DNA of 6,836 nt from an uncultured Mycoplasmatota bacterium (GTDB taxonomy: Bacteria > Bacillota_I > Bacilli_A > RF39 > UBA660), in the NCBI GenBank assembly GCA_900551925.1, contig URXR01000059.1, positions 1 to 6,836 on the forward strand, given 5' to 3'. Below, piece by piece: positions 1-4,910 of this stretch. Below the pieces are notes generated by a model that was given only the letters and a program-made list of their open reading frames with translations, ran no database searches and was not told where the DNA came from. Position numbers and translations under genes: made by a program. How positions within the stretch are numbered: the first letter of the stretch is position 1; each line of letters starts with the position of its first letter.

Positions 1-68
1 TATCGGAATCTTTTTTATTAATGATAAGGTATCTTTTTAAAAAAGGATTAACATCTAAAAAAATAATA

Positions 69-97
69 TTGTTTAATTTTAATTTTTGTGCTATATT
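69..97 (+). promoter_or_regulatory. Sigma-A-type promoter of the CLC gene
   Basis: TTGTTT (69-74) and TATATT (92-97) are separated by exactly 17 bp, and the -10 is preceded by TGC, making it an extended -10. Initiation would fall near 103-105, leaving a leader of under 20 bases before the ATG at 122. That rules out the in-frame TTG at 86 as the start, because it lies inside the promoter, and leaves no room for a riboswitch such as a fluoride aptamer. Confidence 0.7.
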
Positions 98-121
98 CAT
101 ATTAGAATAGAAGGTGTATGT

Positions 122-1327
122 ATGGATAGTAGTGATAAATTAGAAAAATTTTTAAATTCCTTAGAGCCTTATATGATATTAGTTATTATTGCCTCATTTG
201 TCGGTGTTCTAGGGGGAGTTTTCGGAGCCTTATTTTTAAAAACTATTGATATTTTTGTAGCATTTAGAAATTCCTTTTTTTATATAATTCTTTTAATGCC
301 AATAATTGGTATCATCGTAGTTTATTTAAATAAAAAATTTCGCTGTGATAAGAATGGAATAACGCTTGTCAATAAAGCTATTACTAAAGGTGAAGAAATC
401 CCAAGCTATGTTACTCCAACCTTATTTGCTTCAACTGCTTTATCACATTTAGCCGGAGCTTCAGTAGGTAGAATGGAAGCTCCTATCAAAATGGGTGGAG
501 CAATAGGAAGTTATATAGCTAAATTTTTTGGTTCCAAAAAAGAAAAAAGAAGAACAATCATAGCTAGTGGAGTAGCAGCCTTATTTGGTTCTGTCTTTGG
601 AGTACCTGTAACTGGAACTATTTTTGCTTATGAAATTTGCTATTCTAAAGAAAACAAAAAACCAATCTATATTTTACCAGTGCTTTTAGCAGCTTGTTTC
701 AGTAGATTTGTTTGTTTTGCTTTTGGGTTAGATAGCTTTGTTGATAGACTTATCTACGTAACTCATGCCGATTTTACTTTAAAACAAATATTTTTAATCC
801 TTCTATTAATTGTTCTATGTTTTCTATTCTCCTTAGTATTCAATGCTATATTAAAATATACTAAAGAATTATTTGTCAAAATAAAAAATGAATATTTACG
901 TATAATAATTGGTTCACTTATTATGATAGGATGCATTTATCTACTACAAACAACTATTTTCTGTGGCAATGATACTTATTTAATAGAAAGAGCTTTAGAA
1001 AATAATTCTATGTGGTATATATTTATTGTAAAAACCCTTCTTACCGCTTTATGCTTAGCTATAGGATTTAAAGGAGGAGATATCGGACCAGCTTTCATAG
1101 CAGGAAGTACTTTAGGAATATTATTAGCCAGTCTCATGGGTCTAGATCCTTTCTTAGGAGCAGCAATTGGCACTATAACTCTTTTTGGAGGAGTAACTGG
1201 CTGTTATATAAGTTCTATAGTTTTAGGGATAGAAATATTTGGTTTAAAAGCTACTATATTCTATCTAATAATTGCCCTTATAATTAGATATTGTCTAAAA
1301 AAAGATATAATAGAAAAGAAGTTTTAA
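122..1327 (+). CDS. CLC-family anion channel/antiporter with atypical pore motifs
   Basis: A 401-residue integral membrane protein of the CLC family, which moves halide-type anions through the membrane as channels or H+ antiporters. It has roughly ten hydrophobic segments and the length of a transport core without CBS domains. The family landmarks are in order: a GSGIP-equivalent reading KNGIT (77-81), a GREGP-equivalent reading GRMEAP (116-121), the highly typical GSVFGVPVTGTIFAYEI (156-172), and a GFKGGDIGP loop (315-323). The GSVFG and GFKGG segments recall, from memory, the fluoride-exporting CLC-F branch. However, the selectivity Ser aligns with Asn78 and the gating Glu position holds Met118, with Glu119 one place later, so ion and mechanism cannot be assigned. 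The ATG at 122 is chosen over an upstream in-frame TTG at 86 because AGAAGGTG (109-116) is well spaced and the promoter ends at 97. It is transcribed alone, ending at a weak hairpin. Family call strong, substrate uncertain. Confidence 0.88.
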   Translation: MDSSDKLEKFLNSLEPYMILVIIASFVGVLGGVFGALFLKTIDIFVAFRNSFFYIILLMPIIGIIVVYLNKKFRCDKNGITLVNKAITKGEEIPSYVTPTLFASTALSHLAGASVGRMEAPIKMGGAIGSYIAKFFGSKKEKRRTIIASGVAALFGSVFGVPVTGTIFAYEICYSKENKKPIYILPVLLAACFSRFVCFAFGLDSFVDRLIYVTHADFTLKQIFLILLLIVLCFLFSLVFNAILKYTKELFVKIKNEYLRIIIGSLIMIGCIYLLQTTIFCGNDTYLIERALENNSMWYIFIVKTLLTALCLAIGFKGGDIGPAFIAGSTLGILLASLMGLDPFLGAAIGTITLFGGVTGCYISSIVLGIEIFGLKATIFYLIIALIIRYCLKKDIIEKKF

Positions 1328-1337
1328 TATTTAAAAT

Positions 1338-1365
1338 AAAAGCCTTATAAAGCTTTTTCTTTTTC
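1338..1365 (+). terminator. Weak intrinsic terminator after the CLC gene
   Basis: AAAAGC (1338-1343) pairs with GCTTTT (1352-1357) around an 8-base loop, followed by a T-rich tract to 1364 interrupted by C. The stem has only six pairs, so termination may be partial and allow read-through into the next gene, although that gene has its own promoter overlapping the T tract. Confidence 0.5.
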
Positions 1366-1382
1366 TAAAAATAATGTATAAT
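1354..1382 (+). promoter_or_regulatory. Promoter of the DUF6512-like membrane protein gene
   Basis: A perfect TATAAT -10 box lies at 1377-1382, about 25 bases before the ATG at 1408. A poor -35, TTTTTC (1354-1359), sits 17 bp upstream within the preceding terminator's T tract. The -10 is convincing; the -35 is weak. Confidence 0.5.
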
Positions 1383-1407
1383 TATGTTGAATAAAGAGGT
1401 GTTATAA

Positions 1408-1902
1408 ATGTATATATTTTTTATGGTTGCAGGTTTTATTTTTACTATTGGCCTATCGATAGTATTAAATTATCTATATAGCATTTTTTCTATAAATAAA
1501 ATTACTAAATTCTTGCATCCAACCGATGAAACCATTTTTAATCAAATAAGTATTCCCATAATTCCTATTATCCTTTGGTCTTTTATTGAATTACCAATTC
1601 TTGGTAATAATAATTTCTTCTTAGTAGGATTAGTTTTAAATATATTTTTAACTAGTTCTATTATGTATATTATTAAATATGGATATAAATTAATTTCTCC
1701 AAAAGAAAGTAATATTGTTTCCATAATAGCGATATTAGTTTCTACTTTCTTTGGATTTATTATTAATTACTTATCTTTATTAATAGGAAAAGATGGAGAT
1801 TTACTTAACTCCATAATAGGTCTTTTAGTTATTACAGCATTTTATATTGTAATCAAAATATTTCCTCCTAAAAGTGAATTCTTTCGAGGAGCATCAGAAT
1901 AA
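1408..1902 (+). CDS. Five-helix membrane protein, DUF6512-like
   Basis: A 164-residue, strongly hydrophobic protein with about five predicted membrane helices (residues 4-26, 47-64, 69-90, 102-124, 132-151) and no signal peptide distinct from the first helix. Three points resemble DUF6512 as I remember it. The segment after helix 1 (residues 38-61, with acidic DET before a helix ending IEL) resembles that family's NESVWEH...P...IE block. The middle helices have matching length and spacing. The C-terminus FPPKSEFF resembles the family's terminal PPK.PLF motif. The molecular function of DUF6512 is unknown, so none is assigned. The start is supported by AGAGGTG (1395-1401) six bases before the ATG. 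The gene has its own promoter and ends in a hairpin shared with the convergent operon. Coding status is secure; the family is a recollection without a search. Confidence 0.75.
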   Translation: MYIFFMVAGFIFTIGLSIVLNYLYSIFSINKITKFLHPTDETIFNQISIPIIPIILWSFIELPILGNNNFFLVGLVLNIFLTSSIMYIIKYGYKLISPKESNIVSIIAILVSTFFGFIINYLSLLIGKDGDLLNSIIGLLVITAFYIVIKIFPPKSEFFRGASE

Positions 1903-1930
1903 AAAAATAGTTCAAATCGAACTATTTTTT
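1902..1930. terminator. Bidirectional intrinsic terminator shared by convergent genes
   Basis: A perfect 12-bp stem (1902-1913 with 1919-1930), AAAAAATAGTTC against GAACTATTTTTT, encloses a 5-base loop. The A-tract and T-tract give a U-run whichever strand is transcribed, so it serves both flanking genes. The last base of the plus gene's TAA (1900-1902) starts the stem, and the minus gene's TAG (complement of 1922-1924) lies inside the other arm. Confidence 0.93.
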
Positions 1931-2326
1931 ATCCTTTTTAGACTTATCTTTATCATCTGAAATATAAAGAATAATTTTATTAAAAGTTAATATAAATATT
2001 GATAAACTAGCAATAAAATAATTTATTTGAAAAAATCTAGGTTCTACTAATTCTAATCCATTTAAAGTAATATATCTATATGCTAAAAACATAAAATATA
2101 AATGGAGTAAGCATATTACTAAATTATTAAAAGTATTCTTATCTTCATTTTTTGATTTAACAAAAAACATAAAAAAAGTAGTAATTATATAAATTATGAG
2201 TAACACTAAACAAACAATACCTATTTTATTTTCTATTAAACCAGGATAAAGTAATACTCCAGCATATATAAACCCAATAAAAGTTAAATATTTAAAATAA
2301 AATAAAATAGCATTAAAAACCTTCAT
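1922..2326 (-). CDS. Small four-helix membrane protein coupled to the AAA+ gene
   Basis: A 134-residue hydrophobic protein that I do not recognise. It has four predicted membrane helices (about residues 8-29, 34-56, 66-86, 99-121) and a charged Lys/Asp-rich C-terminus ending DKDKSKKDKK, probably cytoplasmic. Its ATG at 2326 follows the AAA+ stop codon after a single base, and AGAAAGG (complement of 2336-2342) lies nine bases ahead, inside the last codons of the AAA+ gene. This suggests translational coupling and a joint function. An alternative ATG at 2335, overlapping the upstream gene and adding MSK, abuts the ribosome binding site and is less likely. There is no gene-specific promoter, so it is expressed from the AAA+ promoter. 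A plausible but unproven role is a membrane anchor or partner for the ATPase. Confidence 0.8.
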   Translation of the reverse strand: MKVFNAILFYFKYLTFIGFIYAGVLLYPGLIENKIGIVCLVLLIIYIITTFFMFFVKSKNEDKNTFNNLVICLLHLYFMFLAYRYITLNGLELVEPRFFQINYFIASLSIFILTFNKIILYISDDKDKSKKDKK

Positions 2327-2327
2327 C

Positions 2328-3662
2328 TTACTCATCCTTTCTTAAATTGTTAAAAGGATTAATAATTTTATCATATATACTATTAAGTTCATCTATAGTA
2401 TCAATTTTATCAACTTTTTGAGAATCATTTAAATTAGTATTATTAGCCTTATTTTCGCTAGTTTCTGCTTTTGTAGAATTATTATTAACCTCATTATTAG
2501 AAATAGGTTCTGGATTAACATTTTGATTTATATTATTTTGAGATTGATCAGTATTATTGTCCTCTTTATTATCAGTACTAGATTGAGAATTAGAATCATT
2601 TGTACTAGTAATTTCATTGTTATCATTATTGTTATTTATATTGTCACTACTATTACTAGCTTCATCTAGATTTGTTTTATTAGCTTCCTCTTTATTATCT
2701 AACAAATCCTTTCTAAGAACAATTTCTCTTGCTTTGTCTGTATCATTAAGACCAATATGATCTCTCTTATCATCATCTAATAAATCTTTAAATTTTTCAT
2801 CAAAAACTACTAAATATTTTTTAATAACATCTGGGTATATAGCTTTAGAATTTTTAATAGCACTTCTAACATCTGAAACAGTCACTACTTTTTTATTTTC
2901 AAATAAAGCTTCAGAAAAAGCTTGACTCATCATAGTAATAGCAACATCAGGATATCTAGCAGCATTTTCATAAACTCTATTATATTCAGTAGTAACTTCG
3001 ACAATAAATCTAGCTAATTTCTCTTGAATAAATGGTGTATATCCCATTTTAATACCCGTATTATGTTCAATTCTAGGAATTACTCCCGTTACAATCTTAA
3101 CCGTAAGCTCTTGATCTGGTTCTGCTATATTAATTCTTTGAAATCTACGTGTAAAAGCTTTATCGCGAAGAATATATCTCTCATATTCATCAGAAGTAGT
3201 TGCCCCGATAACTTTTAAATCACCACGTCCTAGTCCCGTTTTAAACATATTAGCAAAATCAAGTGCAGAATCAGTAGTAGCATTAATAAGAGTATGAATT
3301 TCATCAATAAATAAAATATATTTTTCCTGTTCTAAAATTTCATCAATTAAAGTTTGCACTCTAGAATCTCCAGTTTCTTGAACTGTTCCCATTAAAGCTT
3401 GAGTGTCCACTTTAATTATAGTATAACCTTTTAAAGCATCAGGAACTTCATCACGTTGAATCAAATATGCAAGTCCTTCAACAATAGCAGTTTTACCAAT
3501 CCCTGGTTTACCTGTTAAAATAGCACTCTTTTCAGGAGTAAGCAACACTAAAGAAAGTTCTCTTAATTCTTTTTCCCTTCCAATCGCTGGATTAACTACA
3601 TACTCTTGTTCCGTAAAGTTTACTCCATATCGTTTTATAAAACTATCTTTTCCTACAGACAT
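2328..3662 (-). CDS. Single-module ClpA/ClpB-D1-like AAA+ ATPase with Asn-rich tail
   Basis: A 444-residue cytoplasmic AAA+ ATPase closest to the first ATPase domain (D1) of ClpA/ClpB/ClpC. Visible are the IGRE entry motif (27-30), Walker A GKPGIGKT (51-58), Walker B ILFIDEIH (116-123, Asp120-Glu121), the sensor-1 region GATTSDEYERYI (153-164), tandem arginines in the arginine-finger motif RRFQ (172-175), and a lid helix with RYPDVAI (236-242). There is no Clp N-domain, middle domain, second ATPase domain, or ClpP-binding loop. The pore-loop-1 Tyr of ClpB (YRGEFEE) appears replaced: the aligned stretch reads QETGDSRVQ (95-103). Residues about 325-412 are low complexity, dominated by Asn, Ser, Asp, Glu and Thr and surely disordered, then a short conserved-looking end (416-444). 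It is thus not a complete Clp chaperone. AGGAGG seven bases before the ATG fixes the start. It is first in an operon with a membrane protein. Substrate unknown. Confidence 0.87.
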   Translation of the reverse strand: MSVGKDSFIKRYGVNFTEQEYVVNPAIGREKELRELSLVLLTPEKSAILTGKPGIGKTAIVEGLAYLIQRDEVPDALKGYTIIKVDTQALMGTVQETGDSRVQTLIDEILEQEKYILFIDEIHTLINATTDSALDFANMFKTGLGRGDLKVIGATTSDEYERYILRDKAFTRRFQRINIAEPDQELTVKIVTGVIPRIEHNTGIKMGYTPFIQEKLARFIVEVTTEYNRVYENAARYPDVAITMMSQAFSEALFENKKVVTVSDVRSAIKNSKAIYPDVIKKYLVVFDEKFKDLLDDDKRDHIGLNDTDKAREIVLRKDLLDNKEEANKTNLDEASNSSDNINNNNDNNEITSTNDSNSQSSTDNKEDNNTDQSQNNINQNVNPEPISNNEVNNNSTKAETSENKANNTNLNDSQKVDKIDTIDELNSIYDKIINPFNNLRKDE

Positions 3663-3669
3663 ATAACGT

Positions 3670-3675
3670 CCTCCT
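3670..3675 (-). promoter_or_regulatory. Consensus ribosome binding site of the AAA+ gene
   Basis: AGGAGG on the minus strand (CCTCCT on plus), seven bases from the ATG. It is a full anti-Shine-Dalgarno match, which fixes the start and predicts strong translation. Confidence 0.85.
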
Positions 3676-3689
3676 AACTATCTATTATT

Positions 3690-3718
3690 AGTATAAAGGA
3701 TTTTAAAAATTAATACAA
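3690..3718 (-). promoter_or_regulatory. Promoter of the AAA+/membrane protein operon
   Basis: Read on the minus strand, TTGTAT (complement of 3713-3718) and TATACT (complement of 3690-3695) are separated by 17 bp. It points away from the tRNA-His promoter, so the interval between the AAA+ gene and the tRNA is a divergent promoter region. Confidence 0.75.
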
Positions 3719-3748
3719 TATTTTGAGGTAATAATTATCTAAAAAAAC

Positions 3749-3777
3749 TTGCCAAACTAGGTAAAATTTGCTAAAAT
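3749..3777 (+). promoter_or_regulatory. Promoter of tRNA-His
   Basis: TTGCCA (3749-3754) and TAAAAT (3772-3777) are 17 bp apart, with TGC just before the -10 (extended -10). Transcription should begin near 3784, giving a 5' leader of about a dozen bases before the mature tRNA. Confidence 0.75.
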
Positions 3778-3795
3778 AACTATTGTAATCTTTAT

Positions 3796-3872
3796 GGCGG
3801 TATTGGTGAAGTGGTTAACACGCTGGTTTGTGGCACCAGTATGCGTGGGTTCGATTCCCACATACCGCCCCA
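3796..3872 (+). tRNA. tRNA-His (anticodon GTG)
   Basis: A complete cloverleaf of 77 bases. The acceptor stem GCGGTAT (3797-3803) pairs with ATACCGC (3862-3868). The D stem is GTG/CAC. The anticodon stem CTGGT/ACCAG is perfect around loop TTGTGGC, with anticodon GTG at 3830-3832. The T arm is GTGGG/CCCAC with loop TTCGATT. The extra G-1 (3796) pairs with C73 (3869), the histidine identity element read by HisRS, and CCA is encoded at 3870-3872. It is a single-gene unit with its own promoter and terminator. Its 3' end faces the accessory Fic/methyltransferase operon, and tRNA 3' ends are common integration sites. Confidence 0.97.
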
Positions 3873-3882
3873 GAATGGAAAA

Positions 3883-3896
3883 AAGTCGAAAGACTT
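3883..3896 (+). other. GNRA-tetraloop hairpin in the tRNA-His 3' trailer
   Basis: AAGTC (3883-3887) and GACTT (3892-3896) form a 5-bp stem closed by the stable GAAA tetraloop, ten bases after the tRNA CCA. It lacks a downstream T-run, so it is not the terminator itself. It may help 3' processing of the precursor, or be incidental. Confidence 0.5.
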
Positions 3897-3904
3897 CAAG
3901 ATAG

Positions 3905-3932
3905 AAATCGATTCTTATGAGTCGATTTTTTT
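3905..3932 (+). terminator. Intrinsic terminator of tRNA-His
   Basis: AAATCGATTC (3905-3914) pairs with GAGTCGATTT (3919-3928), ten pairs including one T-G wobble, around the loop TTAT. The T-run continues to 3932. This separates the tRNA unit from the Fic/methyltransferase operon. Confidence 0.9.
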
Positions 3933-3948
3933 GTTTGGCAGAAAGGAA

Positions 3949-3969
3949 TTGGTAATATTTGGTAATATT
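3949..3969 (+). repeat. Tandem 11-base repeat upstream of the Fic operon
   Basis: TTGGTAATATT occurs at 3949-3959 and again at 3959-3969, offset by 10 bp, about one helical turn, sharing one T. A related element, TTGGCA (3935-3940), has its inverse complement TGCCAA at 4013-4018, within the promoter region. The arrangement would suit a DNA-binding regulator or an island junction; neither is shown. Confidence 0.6.
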
Positions 3970-4006
3970 CAAAAATATAATTTAATTTTATTATTAACAG
4001 GTATAC

Positions 4007-4035
4007 TTTTTTTGCCAATATTTTTATGTTATAAT
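4007..4035 (+). promoter_or_regulatory. Extended -10 promoter of the Fic/methyltransferase operon
   Basis: A perfect TATAAT (4030-4035) is preceded by TGT, an extended -10. The -35 at 17-bp spacing (4007-4012) is only a T-run, which extended -10 promoters tolerate. TGCCAA (4013-4018) sits between the two boxes and could be an operator half-site. The leader before the ATG at 4062 is about 20 bases. Confidence 0.65.
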
Positions 4036-4061
4036 TAAATAGAAATGTTAGGTGTGATAAT

Positions 4062-4898
4062 ATGAAAGAAAAAGAATTAGATTCTAGCATAAATCCTTAT
4101 CAAGAAAAAACATATCCTAAAGGATATATAAAACAATTACAATGGGATATGGCAATAGGATTACAACAAGTAGATAATTTAAAACCATCTAAATATCTAG
4201 AACAAATTAGTATGAAAAATGTTTCAGGAGAGTTAACTATAGAAGAAGTAGAACAAAGTTTAAGAGAATATTACACCACAAAAGAACAACAAAAAGATAT
4301 TAATCATAACGAATTAGAATGTGACTTTGTATCTATGAGGATTGTAGAGCTATTAAATCAAGATAATTTTGAATTATCAGTGAATTATTTAAAATATGTT
4401 CATAAATATTTATTTCAAGATGTTTATGAATTTGCCGGAGAATTCAGAAAAATTGATTTTTCTAAACACGAAAAAATATTAAATAATGATTCAGTAGCAT
4501 ATGGAGATTCAAAAACATTAACAGAATCATTAGAGTATGATATTAGTCTAGAAGAAGAGAAAAACTATAATGATATGTCTATTGTAGAAGTTATTAAAAA
4601 TATTACTGATTTTTCTTCTAATATTTGGCAAGTACATCCCTTTAGGGAAGGCAATACTAGAACAACTGCAGTATTTATAGAAAAATATTTAATTAGTTTA
4701 GGATATAAAGTAGATAATTCATTATTTAAAGATAAATCAGTATATTTTAGAAATGCATTGGTTAGAAGTAACTACTTTAATAATAAATTAAATTTAAAAG
4801 AGGATAAAACTTATTTAATTAAATTTTATGAAAATTTGTTATTAGGTAAAAATAATAATTTACACTCTGAAGATTTAATTGTGGAAGAATTATTTTAG
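4062..4898 (+). CDS. Fic-domain protein with N-terminal VbhA-like antitoxin segment
   Basis: A 278-residue soluble protein. The Fic fold transfers AMP or another phosphate-containing group onto target proteins. Residues about 28-72 (IGLQQVDNLKPSKYL through GELTIEEVEQSLREYY) resemble the VbhA-type antitoxin helix fused in cis. Residues 105-140 carry the flap region (VYEFAGEFRKIDFSKHEKIL), which docks the target. The Fic active-site motif is HPFREGNTRTTA (192-203), with catalytic His192, Phe194, Glu196, Gly197, Asn198 and Arg200 kept. The canonical second Arg (position 12 of HxFx[D/E]GNGRxxR) is Ala203 and the preceding Gly is Thr199. The inhibitory motif [S/T]xxxE[G/N] is degenerate, reading LQQVDN (34-39). 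AGGTG near 4050-4054 precedes the ATG. Its stop codon overlaps the ribosome binding site of the methyltransferase gene 12 bases on, so the two are one operon. Probable role: toxin or guard module of a restriction-modification cassette (inference). Confidence 0.88.
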   Translation: MKEKELDSSINPYQEKTYPKGYIKQLQWDMAIGLQQVDNLKPSKYLEQISMKNVSGELTIEEVEQSLREYYTTKEQQKDINHNELECDFVSMRIVELLNQDNFELSVNYLKYVHKYLFQDVYEFAGEFRKIDFSKHEKILNNDSVAYGDSKTLTESLEYDISLEEEKNYNDMSIVEVIKNITDFSSNIWQVHPFREGNTRTTAVFIEKYLISLGYKVDNSLFKDKSVYFRNALVRSNYFNNKLNLKEDKTYLIKFYENLLLGKNNNLHSEDLIVEELF

Positions 4899-4902
4899 GA
4901 GG
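4897..4902 (+). promoter_or_regulatory. Ribosome binding site of the methyltransferase gene
   Basis: AGGAGG overlaps the last two bases of the Fic TAG stop and lies eight bases before the ATG at 4911. It supports that start and suggests coupled translation of Fic and methyltransferase. Confidence 0.85.
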
Positions 4903-4910
4903 CGAATAAT

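Noticed and set aside
86..121. Upstream TTG start adding 12 residues to the CLC protein
   Set aside because: The TTG lies within the promoter spacer and -10, upstream of the expected transcription start, and the ATG at 122 has a well-placed ribosome binding site.
69..121. Fluoride riboswitch before the CLC gene
   Set aside because: The promoter leaves a leader of under 20 bases, too short for the aptamer, and none of its conserved sequence is visible.
976..1173. Minus-strand open frame within the CLC gene
   Set aside because: It is antisense to conserved CLC helices; its composition follows from the opposite strand's codons.
2427..2690. CRISPR or DNA tandem repeat in the Asn-rich tract
   Set aside because: Repetition is only codon-level (ATT/GTT on plus strand) without regular unit length or spacers; it encodes an in-frame low-complexity tail.
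3024..3218. Plus-strand open frame inside the AAA+ gene
   Set aside because: It is antisense to a conserved ATPase domain, with no promoter, ribosome binding site or recognisable family.
3757..4038. Open frames on both strands through the tRNA-His gene
   Set aside because: They translate the tRNA and its terminator, have no ribosome binding sites, and resemble the familiar false ORFs over tRNA genes.
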